A stretch of DNA of 64,000 bases, taken from Martelella lutilitoris. Lineage in GTDB: Bacteria; Pseudomonadota; Alphaproteobacteria; Rhizobiales; Rhizobiaceae. The DNA is taken from contig NZ_VCLB01000001.1 of assembly GCF_005924265.1 (NCBI RefSeq), forward strand, positions 372,001 through 436,000, written 5' to 3'. A program made the translations under genes and the position numbers. The notes below the pieces were generated by a model that worked only from the letters and a program-made list of their open reading frames with translations, was not told the origin of the DNA and did no database searches. Of this stretch, positions 1 to 10,271 are shown piece after piece; the first letter of the stretch is position 1; each line of letters opens with the position of its first letter.

Positions 1-1
1 C

Positions 2-199
2 TCCATTGCCGAGCGGTTCGGCTGCGCGCTGGAGGAAACCATGCTCGGCAGCCAGATCGTCACCGACGCGATGAAGGAAACCGGCATTGCCGGCGCCTTC
101 GCCTGCGGCGATGCCGCCCGCTCGCCGCATTCGGTCTCGCTTGCCGTTGCCGACGGCGCCTGGGCCGGCGCCGCGCTTCACCGCTCTCTGGTCTTTTGA
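2..199 (+). CDS. NAD(P)/FAD-dependent oxidoreductase, C-terminal end (TrxB-like), partial
   Basis: The frame starting at base 2 is open from the window edge to a TGA at 197-199, giving the last 65 residues of a protein. It contains ACGDAAR followed by SVSLAVADGAWAGAALHRSL. This is the FAD-binding GD motif and closing helix typical of thioredoxin-reductase-like pyridine nucleotide-disulfide oxidoreductases. The redox-active CxxC region lies outside the window, so true thioredoxin reductase cannot be told from a related flavoprotein. It is read in the same direction as gyrB but is separated from it by about 225 bases. Confidence 0.75.
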   Translation, partial: SIAERFGCALEETMLGSQIVTDAMKETGIAGAFACGDAARSPHSVSLAVADGAWAGAALHRSLVF

Positions 200-242
200 G
201 ACCTTCAGGCCGCACGGCAGAAATCCTGCCGGATTGACGAGT

Positions 243-264
243 GGCGGGGCCAAAAGCCCCTGCC
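243..264 (+). terminator. Weak hairpin after the flavoprotein gene
   Basis: GGGGC (246-250) and GCCCC (256-260) pair across a CAAAA loop. GGC/GCC extends the stem past one bulged T. There is no clear T tract, so this is only a possible terminator for the upstream flavoprotein gene. The rest of 200-425 shows no other feature I can name and must hold the gyrB promoter. Confidence 0.25.
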
Positions 265-404
265 ATTGAAACGGTCTAGGTTTATCCCCAATTTGACTGT
301 AAAAGGGACCGCAGCGATTTGAGCGGAAACGGCTTTTCCCCTAAGCTTGGCGCTTGAAAAAGCAGTGATTCGGCGGTGTTTTGCGGGACCCGCCGCACCC
401 CTGA

Positions 405-2861
<2,457 letters not shown>

Positions 2862-2910
2862 CGGGACAACCGTTTTATCGGGCGCAATCCATCACTTCAC
2901 TCTGAGTCGT

Positions 2911-2929
2911 CCTCGGGCTTGACCCGAGG
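2911..2929. repeat. REP-like palindrome, CCTCGGG-N5-CCCGAGG
   Basis: A perfect 7-bp dyad with a CTTGA spacer is followed by ATCCAGG. The same architecture (palindrome with a TTGA-type loop, then ATCCAGG) occurs at 11661-11770 and 27214-27329, so this is one copy of a dispersed intergenic element. It lies about 50 bases after the gyrB stop. Confidence 0.7.
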
Positions 2930-2991
2930 ATCCAGGCGACGCGTCACAGGCTCTGGCGACACCGGAGCGATGTGCGGACTGAATGACAGTC

Positions 2992-3126
2992 AATCTCCCC
3001 GCTTGGGGGGAGATGTCGCGAAAACGACAGAGGGGGAGCGGACCTCCCCTCTTACTCTTTGCTTACTTGCAGGGTTTCACCCCTCTCTGCCCCTCTCGGG
3101 GCATCTCCCCCTCAAGGGAAAAGATC
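2992..3126. repeat. Composite inverted intergenic repeat (CATCTCCCC type)
   Basis: The left half contains ATCTCCCC (2993-3000) paired with GGGGAGAT (3007-3014), followed by GTCGCGAAAACGACAGAGG. The right half (3082-3118) carries a diverged inverted copy with CCTCTCTGCCCC, then GGGGCATCTCCCCCTC. The two halves face each other. This matches a type of short intergenic repeat common in rhizobial genomes (family knowledge). It fills most of the 330-base gap between the convergent gyrB and the operon end at 3192; I see no gene in that gap. Confidence 0.6.
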
Positions 3127-3191
3127 GGTTTTCGGCAGAGCACTCTCACAAGGCGAGCAGGGTCGTCTCACACGGCGGGGCGGCGGCGTTG

Positions 3192-4856
3192 TCACCCCTC
3201 CAGCGGCAGATACCCCACGCTCCCGCGTTCCGCCGCCGCCTTTGCAAGCTCATACCCCGCATCCGCATAGCGGATGATCCCGAGCGAGGTGTCGTTGGTC
3301 AGCGCATGCTCCAGACGTTCGGCCCCTTCCGGGGTGCCGTCGGCGATGATGGTAACGCCAGCGCTGGTCATGTAGCCAGCATAGCCGCCGCCGCCGGAAT
3401 GGATGACGACGAGATCGGCCATCGAGGCGCACATGGTCATGGCGTCGATCAGCGGCCAGTCGGCGATCGCGTCGGAGCCGTCTTTCATGTTTTCCGTCAT
3501 GATATTCGGATGCGCCATGGCGCCTGCATCGAGATGATCGCGCGAGAAGGCGACCGGGCCATTGAGCTCGCCCTTCGCCACGAGATCGTTGACGGCGACG
3601 GCAAGGCGCGTGCGCTCGCCATGGCCAAGCCAGGCGATGCGCGCAGGCAGGCCCTCGAACGGCACGTTTTCACGCGCCAGCCGGATCCAGTTGGTGACGA
3701 TGAAATTGTCGGGAAACATTTCGAGCACAAGATCGTCGATGCGGGCGATATCGCTCGCCTCACCCGAAAGCGCCATCCAGCGGAACGGGCCGATGGCTTC
3801 GGCAAACAGCGGCCGGAGATAGGCTTCGGTGAAGATTGGAATGTCGAAGGCGTTTTCGACCCCGCCTTCGCGCGCCTGAGTGCGGATCAGATTGCCGTTG
3901 TCGAACACCTCCGCGCCGTTTTGCTGGAACTTCAGCATGGCGCGGACGTGATCGGTAATCGAGGCACGGCTTGCGGCCATCAGCTGCGCCGGGCCTTCCT
4001 CACGCAGACGCTTCACCTCGGCCAGCGACATGCCCTTCGGCACATAGCCATAGACCAGATCATGGGCCGAGGTCTGGTCGGTGACGATGTCGGGCGTGAT
4101 GCCGCGCCGCACAATCTCCGGATAGATGTCGGCGGCATTGCCGACGAGGCCGATGGAGATCGCCTTCTTCGCCGCTACCGCCTCCTCAATCATCGCCAGC
4201 GCAGCGTCAAGGTCCGGCGCGATCTCGTCGAGGAAGCCGATTTCGTGGCGCTTCCTCGCGCGCTCAGCATCGATATCGACCACCAGAATGGCCGCACCCG
4301 CCATGCGGCCGGCCAGCGGCTGGGCGCCGCCCATGCCGCCGAGCCCCGCCGTCAGGATGAAACGGCCGGCCAGCGAACCGTCGAAGCGCTTTTCGGCAAT
4401 CCGCATGAAGATTTCATAGGTGCCCTGGATGACGCCTTGCGAGCCGATATACTGCCAGGCGCCGGCCGTCAGCCCGCCCCAGCAGATCAGCCCCTTGCGC
4501 TCCAGTTCGTAAAACACCTCCGCCTTCGCCCATTGGCCGACGATATTGCAGTTGGCCATGATGACGAGCGGCGCTTTCGCGTGGGTCTTCAACAGGCCGA
4601 CCGGCTTGCCGGACTGGATGATCAGCGTCTGGTTCTCGTCCATTTCGAGAAGCGTCTTGACTATCATGGCGTGGGACGGCCAATTGCGCGCGGCCTTGCC
4701 GAGCGCGGCATAGACCACGAGATTGTCCGGGTCCTCGCCGACGGAAAGCACGTTTTCCATGAGCCGCAGCAGCGCTTCCTGCCGCCAGCCCTTTGCACGA
4801 ACTTCAGGCCCGCCGGGGATCGGAAAATTCGGATGGCGCGGATTGTCTTTCGGCAT
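3192..4856 (-). CDS. Urocanase-family protein, probable thiourocanate hydratase
   Basis: The 554-residue product is collinear with urocanase, which hydrates urocanate using tightly bound NAD+. The NAD-binding GLGGMGGAQPLAG is at 171-183, with QSGKPVG near 81 and DQTSAHD near 260. Two canonical active-site segments differ. The usual LFCRGVGPFRW reads LFAEAIGPFRW, so the reactive Cys is Ala352. The usual HHGGG(V)G...S.H.G stretch reads HSGGGGYAGYM at 486-496. These changes and the operon (MIO-less lyase, DUF917, hydantoinase, carbamoylase) suggest hydration of thiourocanate to 3-(5-oxo-2-thioxoimidazolidin-4-yl)propionate. The start at 4856 has AGGAGA upstream, 12 bases after the previous stop. 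It is the last gene of the operon. The alternative is an ordinary but diverged HutU. Confidence 0.8.
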   Translation of the reverse strand: MPKDNPRHPNFPIPGGPEVRAKGWRQEALLRLMENVLSVGEDPDNLVVYAALGKAARNWPSHAMIVKTLLEMDENQTLIIQSGKPVGLLKTHAKAPLVIMANCNIVGQWAKAEVFYELERKGLICWGGLTAGAWQYIGSQGVIQGTYEIFMRIAEKRFDGSLAGRFILTAGLGGMGGAQPLAGRMAGAAILVVDIDAERARKRHEIGFLDEIAPDLDAALAMIEEAVAAKKAISIGLVGNAADIYPEIVRRGITPDIVTDQTSAHDLVYGYVPKGMSLAEVKRLREEGPAQLMAASRASITDHVRAMLKFQQNGAEVFDNGNLIRTQAREGGVENAFDIPIFTEAYLRPLFAEAIGPFRWMALSGEASDIARIDDLVLEMFPDNFIVTNWIRLARENVPFEGLPARIAWLGHGERTRLAVAVNDLVAKGELNGPVAFSRDHLDAGAMAHPNIMTENMKDGSDAIADWPLIDAMTMCASMADLVVIHSGGGGYAGYMTSAGVTIIADGTPEGAERLEHALTNDTSLGIIRYADAGYELAKAAAERGSVGYLPLEG

Positions 4857-4868
4857 TGTCCTGTCTCC

Positions 4869-5957
4869 TCAGGCGAGCGCGTAATCGGCAATAGAAATGC
4901 CGAGCGCCTTTTCGACTACCGGATAGACGGCCGGATCCCTGACGCTGGACGACAGCGGAATAACCGTCTTCGGTACATGCAGCACGAAGATGGTCATGCC
5001 CTCTTGCAACTGACCGACGCTCAAGGGTTCACCCTCGGGCGACAGCGTGGTGATGACATCGGGGAAAGTCGCGATCCGGTTGCCGCCGGCATCCTCGACC
5101 GCCATGTATTCGTTCATCACGTGCAGCACCGTCGCCTTGTCGCCGGAACCCACCGTGACTGTGCCGACATCGAAGGCCTCGTTGGTGTAGACCACCGCCT
5201 TCTTCGTCACCTTGCCCTCGGTCAGGATTGCGCCATTGGTGGTTTTCACAATCGCATCGATGACGGCGGAGCCGCCTTTCTTCTCTGCCGCGATGATCGC
5301 TTCGCCGAGCGCGAGCGCCATGGAGATGCCGCCGAGCGCCGCATTGGCTTTCACGTAAGATGCCCTGAGCGGATTGCGGCACGACGCGATGAAGCCGCCG
5401 GACTGGTCGGCCGCGGTTCTGAGCACCGGCGAGATCTTCGCCGTCGCGCCCTTCACCACCAGTTCGATATAGCGATTTTCGGCGCGGTTGCCGCCGACGG
5501 CAGTCTGGATCATCTGTTCGGGCGAACTCGCCATGCCGATTGCGCCCATGTCGCCGGTCGGATGGGCGCGGATATCCCCGACGGCGTCGACCACCTTGGT
5601 GCCGAGCACGGCGGACGGCAGCCAGCCATTCAGCGTCGAGGATTTTCCGTTCTGGCCGACGATCAGGCCGGCGAGTTTTTCGCCGAGTGCGTCCTGCAGC
5701 AGTTGCGCCGCCTTGATGTAGTCGATGCCCTGCATCTCCCACGGCGTGGTCGAGGCCGGCGCGCCGATGGCAGCGGCGGTCGCCACCCAGTCTTCATCGG
5801 CAAGCTCTTCCACCGAGACCAGCTCCGGCTTGCCGACATTGACGGCGGCATAGCCCAGCATGCGGCCATGATCGGCCCATCCGCCGCCACCGGCAGCATA
5901 AACAGAGCCGCCCTTGACGGCGGGTTCGACATCTTTGGTCGTCAGGATACGGCCCAT
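4869..5957 (-). CDS. DUF917 / S-methyl-thiohydantoin desulfurase family protein, probable thiohydantoin desulfurase
   Basis: The 362-residue protein shows the DUF917 pattern: a glycine-rich N-terminus (SVYAAGGGGWADHGRML), then RAHPTGDMGAIGMASSPEQ and a C-terminal beta-rich region. The family is usually found beside hydantoinases and, in the ergothioneine route, replaces the sulfur of a thiohydantoin with oxygen. Here it lies between a carbamoylase and a urocanase homologue. Its likely substrate is 3-(5-oxo-2-thioxoimidazolidin-4-yl)propionate, giving hydantoin-5-propionate. That assignment is inferred from family and context; I cannot point to catalytic residues. The start ATG at 5957 follows the upstream stop codon after a single base, so translation is probably coupled. 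Confidence 0.8.
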   Translation of the reverse strand: MGRILTTKDVEPAVKGGSVYAAGGGGWADHGRMLGYAAVNVGKPELVSVEELADEDWVATAAAIGAPASTTPWEMQGIDYIKAAQLLQDALGEKLAGLIVGQNGKSSTLNGWLPSAVLGTKVVDAVGDIRAHPTGDMGAIGMASSPEQMIQTAVGGNRAENRYIELVVKGATAKISPVLRTAADQSGGFIASCRNPLRASYVKANAALGGISMALALGEAIIAAEKKGGSAVIDAIVKTTNGAILTEGKVTKKAVVYTNEAFDVGTVTVGSGDKATVLHVMNEYMAVEDAGGNRIATFPDVITTLSPEGEPLSVGQLQEGMTIFVLHVPKTVIPLSSSVRDPAVYPVVEKALGISIADYALA

Positions 5958-5958
5958 C

Positions 5959-7209
5959 TCATTGCTCCATCAGTTTTGTGTCGAGCCGCTTCACCGCTTC
6001 GAGCAGCACTTCCGCTCCGAGCGCGATATCGGCGTTTTCCGCCCATTCCTCGGGCGCGTGACTGCGGCCGGAAAGGCAGGGAATGAAAATCATGCCGGCT
6101 CTGGCAATGCGCGCCATGAAGGCTGCATCGTGGCCAGCGCCGGAGGCCATGCGACGATGCGCAGCGCCTGTCGTCTCGCAGGCCGCATCAAGCGTTTCCA
6201 TCACCAGCGGGTCCATCGGCATGGCGGGATTGTCGGAGACGAGGCGCGGCGCGGCGATGGCAACGCCATTGTCACGCGCGATGCCTTCGAGGCAGGATTC
6301 CAGACCGGTCAGGAATTCACCGAGATCGTCGCGGTGTTCCGAGCGTATATCGAGCAGCATGCGCACCTTCGACGGCACCACATTGGCCGCGTTCGGCCAC
6401 ATCTCGAATTCGCCGGTGGTGGCGGCGAAATGGCCGGGGGTCGCGGCAAGCTCGCCGGCAAGGGTTTCAACTGCAAGCACCACATGCGCCGCCGCGGCAA
6501 GTGCGTCGGCGCGGCGGTCCATCGGCGTGGTGCCGGCGTGATCGGCCCGGCCCTCGACGATGATCTCGACGCGGGTGATGCCGGCGATGGCGGTGACGAC
6601 GCCGATATCCAGCTTTTCCCCCTCCAGCACCGGCCCCTGCTCGATATGCAGTTCGAGAAAGGCGCGGATATCGTCACGGGCGATCTGCAATGCCGGTTTA
6701 CCGCCAACCTTTTCGATGCCCTCGGCCAGCGTCATGCCCTCCGCCTCGCGGCCGAGCCACTCGTCGGGACGGATACCGGCCATGCCGCGCGAGCCGACGC
6801 AGGAAACGCCGAAGATCGAGACTTCCTCGGCGAGAAAGTCGGCGACTTCGAGATTGTGTTCCAGTTCGATGCCGGCTTCTTTCAGACCGCGCGCCACTTC
6901 CAGCGCCACGACAACGCCTGCGACCCCGTCGAAGCGCCCGCCATCCGGGACCGTATCAGAATGGGAGCCCAGCATGATCGTGCCGGCTTTTGCGTTTCGG
7001 CCCGCCCGGCGGCCAATCAGGTTGCCGGCTGTATCGATGTGGGTTTCGAGGCCTGCGGCCCGGAACTGCGTCTCCAGATAGGCGCGGCCTTGCAGAAACA
7101 AATCGGAAAAGGCCCTCCGCGTCCACGGCCGGCCGGGATCGGTGATCGCGGCCAGCGCATCGATATCGGCGGCGATCCGCGCCGCGCTGACGGCGAGATT
7201 GCGGCTCAT
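5959..7209 (-). CDS. M20-family N-carbamoyl-L-amino-acid amidohydrolase (probably N-carbamoylglutamate)
   Basis: This cytosolic metallo-amidohydrolase of 416 residues belongs to the hydantoinase/carbamoylase group of peptidase family M20. Metal-site residues are visible: His83 in GSHSDTV, Asp94 in RFDG, Glu128/129 in FLAEEVS, His188 in ELHIEQGP and the late His in ASGAGHDAA. Such enzymes cleave N-carbamoyl amino acids to the amino acid, CO2 and ammonia; allantoate amidohydrolase is a close relative. Next to a hydantoinase in this operon the likely reaction is N-carbamoyl-L-glutamate to glutamate. The start overlaps the preceding hydantoinase stop by 4 bases (ATGA). Confidence 0.87.
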   Translation of the reverse strand: MSRNLAVSAARIAADIDALAAITDPGRPWTRRAFSDLFLQGRAYLETQFRAAGLETHIDTAGNLIGRRAGRNAKAGTIMLGSHSDTVPDGGRFDGVAGVVVALEVARGLKEAGIELEHNLEVADFLAEEVSIFGVSCVGSRGMAGIRPDEWLGREAEGMTLAEGIEKVGGKPALQIARDDIRAFLELHIEQGPVLEGEKLDIGVVTAIAGITRVEIIVEGRADHAGTTPMDRRADALAAAAHVVLAVETLAGELAATPGHFAATTGEFEMWPNAANVVPSKVRMLLDIRSEHRDDLGEFLTGLESCLEGIARDNGVAIAAPRLVSDNPAMPMDPLVMETLDAACETTGAAHRRMASGAGHDAAFMARIARAGMIFIPCLSGRSHAPEEWAENADIALGAEVLLEAVKRLDTKLMEQ

Positions 7210-8585
7210 CGGATCATCTCCCGAAGCGGCAGGCTCGCCTCTGGCCGGACGAACCGTCCGGAGCCCGGTTCGGCGACGGCTTTTCCGTCAAAGACCTGTT
7301 TTCCGCGCAGGAAGGTCGCCGCCACCTTGTAGGGCAGGCGCATGCCGTTATAGGGCGACCAGCCGACGACATTATTGCCGCTTTGCGCCGCGTCATAGAC
7401 GAAATCGCCGGGTTCCAGCACGGCGATGTCCGCATGTTTGCCGATTTCGAGCGCGCCTTTTACGTGGTCGATGCGGAAATGCTTCGCCGGATTGGCGGCC
7501 ATCAGCCTTGCCGCCCAGAACAGCGGCACGCCATGCTCGAGCGCCCCCTTGACGAAGAGCGGCATCATCACCTCAAGCCCCGGCACGCCCGACGCATTGG
7601 CCAGCATATCCGGATTGGTCTTGCGGTCTTCCGACCAGCTCACGTGATCGGTGGAAACCAGCGTGACATTGCCGCAAGCGACATGGCGCCAAAGTTTTTC
7701 AACCTCGGCGCGCGGACGCACCGGCGGGTTGATCTTGGCCTTGCCGCCGAGCCGTTTGACGTCGTTTTCCTCGTCCAGCGTCAGATAGTGAATGCAGCAT
7801 TCAACGGTGGCGTTGTGGCCCTCAGCGCGATAGCCGGCGGCGATCTCGTAGCCGCGGCCAAGCGAGCAATGCACCACATGCGCCGGGCAGCCGGTCTCGG
7901 CTCCCGTCTCGAAGATCTGGTGCATGGCGAGCAGTTCGGTCAGCGGCGGGCGCGACAGGCCATGGGCGCGGTAATCGGTGATGCCGGAGGCCTTCACTTT
8001 CGCAATGGCCGCGTTGACGAATTCATCGTCCTCATTGTGGACGCCGGCGGCAAGGCCGGTCGGCGCAATCGCCGCAAAGCATTCTTCCAGAAGCGCTGCG
8101 GGGATACGGGGGAAGCGGGTCGGATGGGTGCCGAAGGTGGAAAACTTGAAGGCCGCGACGCCGGCTTCTACCTGCTCGACGATACGCGATGCCCCTTCCG
8201 TGGGATCGACCGTGCCGTAAAGGGCAAAATCGACACGGGCCTGTGGCGATGCATGCGCGATCTTCTTTTTGACCGCTTCGGCCGAATTCACCACATTGCC
8301 CTCGTCATAGGGCATGTCGACGATCGTGGTGACGCCGCCGGAAGCGGCAGAGCGCGTTGACCAGATGAAATCCTCCTGGTCCTTCTGGCTCAGCGAATGC
8401 ACCTGCGCATCGATGGCGCCCGGCAGGATCAGGGCTTCGCCCAGATCGTGACGCTCGCGTGCCTCGGGCATCGTGCCCTGGCCGATGGCTGCGATCAGCC
8501 CGTCGCGGACCGCCACATGGCCGCCCTTGACCACCCGATCGGAAAGCACCAGCGTGCCTTTCAGAACGAGATCGAAATCCGACAT
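7206..8585 (-). CDS. Hydantoinase/dihydropyrimidinase-type cyclic amidohydrolase
   Basis: The 459-residue protein has the fold of the dihydroorotase/allantoinase/hydantoinase superfamily (beta sandwich plus TIM barrel with a binuclear metal site). Visible site residues are Lys147 in AAFKFST (expected carboxylated lysine), His183 in GVHNEDD, His239 in HVVHCS and Asp313 in STDHVSW. The first motif reads DAQVH, so the first His of HxH is Gln61 while His63 is kept; this variant is also known in some dihydroorotases. In this operon it would open the hydantoin-5-propionate ring to N-carbamoylglutamate. The start follows the permease stop by 10 bases with AGGAGACATCAA before the ATG. Allantoinase is the main alternative. 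Confidence 0.87.
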   Translation of the reverse strand: MSDFDLVLKGTLVLSDRVVKGGHVAVRDGLIAAIGQGTMPEARERHDLGEALILPGAIDAQVHSLSQKDQEDFIWSTRSAASGGVTTIVDMPYDEGNVVNSAEAVKKKIAHASPQARVDFALYGTVDPTEGASRIVEQVEAGVAAFKFSTFGTHPTRFPRIPAALLEECFAAIAPTGLAAGVHNEDDEFVNAAIAKVKASGITDYRAHGLSRPPLTELLAMHQIFETGAETGCPAHVVHCSLGRGYEIAAGYRAEGHNATVECCIHYLTLDEENDVKRLGGKAKINPPVRPRAEVEKLWRHVACGNVTLVSTDHVSWSEDRKTNPDMLANASGVPGLEVMMPLFVKGALEHGVPLFWAARLMAANPAKHFRIDHVKGALEIGKHADIAVLEPGDFVYDAAQSGNNVVGWSPYNGMRLPYKVAATFLRGKQVFDGKAVAEPGSGRFVRPEASLPLREMIR

Positions 8586-8595
8586 TTGATGTCTC

Positions 8596-9336
8596 CTAGT
8601 AGAAGCGGCCCGTGCGCCGCGCGGTTGCCCGCTCGAACATCACGAAGGCATCGTGAATGAGGAGCGCCAGAACGCCGACCACGAGACCGCCTTGCAGAAC
8701 GAAAGCGGTGTTGTTCGATAAAAGCCCCGCGATGATCACCTCGCCGAGCGTCTTGGCGGCGACCGTCGAGCCGATCGTTGCCGTCGCCAGCGAGATGACG
8801 ACCGAAAGGCGGATGCCGGCGAGAATGACGGGAAAGGCGAGCGGGAACTCGACCTGCATGAGACGCTGCGTGCCGGTCATGCCAACCCCGCGCGCGGCCT
8901 CCGAGACATTGCCCGGCAAATTGGTGAGCCCCGTCAGCGCGTTCTCGAAGATCGGCAGAAGGCCGTAGAGAAACAGCGCAATCAGCGTTGGGATCGGGCC
9001 GAAGCCGAACATCGGCACGGCAAGCGCCAGCACGGCGACCGGCGGAAAGGTTTGGCCGATATTGGCGATCGAGCGCGACAGAGGCAGGAACTCGACGCCG
9101 AACGGCCTTGTGACGATGATGGCAAGGCCGACGGAAAAGAGGGTCGCCGCAACCGTCGCCGCGCCGACAATGGCGAGGTGGCTCAGCGTCAGGGAGAGCA
9201 GGCTGGTCTGGGTGTAGATCGCCGGCGCGCCGTTCTGGGTGAACGGCCGGAACACCGGCGCGAAGGCTTCCGGAAAGCTGATGAAGGCGATCAGCAGGAC
9301 GAGAAGCGCCAGACGGATGAAGACCGAGGCTCTCAT
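8596..9336 (-). CDS. Betaine-type ABC transporter permease (YehW/OpuCB-like)
   Basis: The 246-residue inner-membrane protein has several hydrophobic segments and the permease EAA loop, SEAARGVGMTGTQRLMQVEFP, near residues 145-165. It resembles the short permease of the YehZYXW/OpuC osmoprotectant importers. The gene order here (binding protein, long permease, ATPase, short permease) is the same as yehZ-yehY-yehX-yehW, and the lengths are similar. The start overlaps the ATPase stop by 4 bases. The substrate is probably a trimethylammonium betaine; given the downstream enzymes I propose ergothioneine. Confidence 0.88.
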   Translation of the reverse strand: MRASVFIRLALLVLLIAFISFPEAFAPVFRPFTQNGAPAIYTQTSLLSLTLSHLAIVGAATVAATLFSVGLAIIVTRPFGVEFLPLSRSIANIGQTFPPVAVLALAVPMFGFGPIPTLIALFLYGLLPIFENALTGLTNLPGNVSEAARGVGMTGTQRLMQVEFPLAFPVILAGIRLSVVISLATATIGSTVAAKTLGEVIIAGLLSNNTAFVLQGGLVVGVLALLIHDAFVMFERATARRTGRFY

Positions 9337-10271
9337 GATGACGGTCCCGCAGCGCGACGGATCAGGGCATCGCGGGTGACCCGGCCGATGACCTTGTCAT
9401 CGCGCTCGACCGGCAGCGCGTCACGACCGGACCAGAGTGCTGCGGCCAGCGCATCCTTCAGGCTTGCCGAAGCGGGGATCGCCTCGCCCTCGGCCGGGCC
9501 TTCCTCGACGAGGTTTTCGCAAGCCTCCAGCGAGAGCATGCGAAAGGCCTTGTCGCCGGTGCCGAGCAGTTCGTTGACGAAGGCGCTCGCCGGATCGGCG
9601 ATGATTTCGGCCGCCGGCGCATATTGTTCGAGCTTTCCCTCATGCATGACCGCGATCTTGTGGCCGAGGAGGATTGCCTCGTCCATATCATGGGTGACGA
9701 GCACGACCGTGGTGGAGAATTTCCTCTGAATATCGATCAGGTCTTCCTGCGCCTTGGCGCGGATGATCGGGTCGAGCGCCCCGAAGGGTTCGTCCATCAG
9801 CAACACGGCCGGTTCGGCGGCAAGCGCCCTGGCGACGCCGATGCGCTGCTGCTGTCCGCCGGAAAGCTCGTGCGGCATACGGTCGCGAAAGGCTGCCGGC
9901 TCCAGATGGAACAGCTCCAGCAGTTCATCGACGCGGGCATCGCGCCGCTTCCTGTCCCAGCCGAGAAGCTTTGGCACGGTGGCGATGTTTTCCGCTACAG
10001 AGCGATGGGGAAACAGGCCATGGCCCTGAATGGCATAGCCGATGCCGCGGCGAAGCTCGTAATCCGGCAGTTCGCGATTGTCGCGCCCGTCGATGCGGAT
10101 TACGCCGGATGTCGGCTCGACGAGGCGGTTGATCATTCGCATCAGCGTGGTCTTGCCGGAGCCGGACGTGCCGACGATCGCCGCCAGTTCGCCGCGCTCG
10201 ACGGTGAGCGAGACGTTGTCGACGGCATTATAGTCGCCATAGACCTTGGTAATTCCCTCGATCTCGATCAT
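9333..10271 (-). CDS. Betaine-type ABC transporter ATP-binding protein (YehX/OpuCA-like)
   Basis: The 312-residue ATPase has Walker A GTSGSGKTT (about 34-42), Q-loop GYAIQGHGLFPH, signature LSGGQQQRIGVARAL and Walker B VLLMDEPFGALD. The switch His is in VLVTHDMDE. A short C-terminal tail (RDALPVERDDKVIGRVTRDAL) looks like a reduced CBS-type region, as in OpuCA proteins. It energises the two flanking permeases and overlaps both by 4 bases, so all three are almost surely co-translated. Confidence 0.9.
   Translation of the reverse strand: MIEIEGITKVYGDYNAVDNVSLTVERGELAAIVGTSGSGKTTLMRMINRLVEPTSGVIRIDGRDNRELPDYELRRGIGYAIQGHGLFPHRSVAENIATVPKLLGWDRKRRDARVDELLELFHLEPAAFRDRMPHELSGGQQQRIGVARALAAEPAVLLMDEPFGALDPIIRAKAQEDLIDIQRKFSTTVVLVTHDMDEAILLGHKIAVMHEGKLEQYAPAAEIIADPASAFVNELLGTGDKAFRMLSLEACENLVEEGPAEGEAIPASASLKDALAAALWSGRDALPVERDDKVIGRVTRDALIRRAAGPSS

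Noticed and set aside
2919-6086. A 1055-codon open frame on the plus strand, antisense to the urocanase-like and DUF917 genes
   Set aside because: It is an antisense shadow caused by GC-rich third positions. The minus-strand genes have clear families and ribosome sites; the plus frame has low-complexity Arg/His/Asp-rich sequence and no domain.
5959-8585. Allantoin/purine degradation by the hydantoinase and M20 enzyme
   Set aside because: The families overlap, but no urate, ureidoglycolate or allantoin racemase genes are present, and the urocanase and lyase homologues point to a histidine-derived hydantoin.
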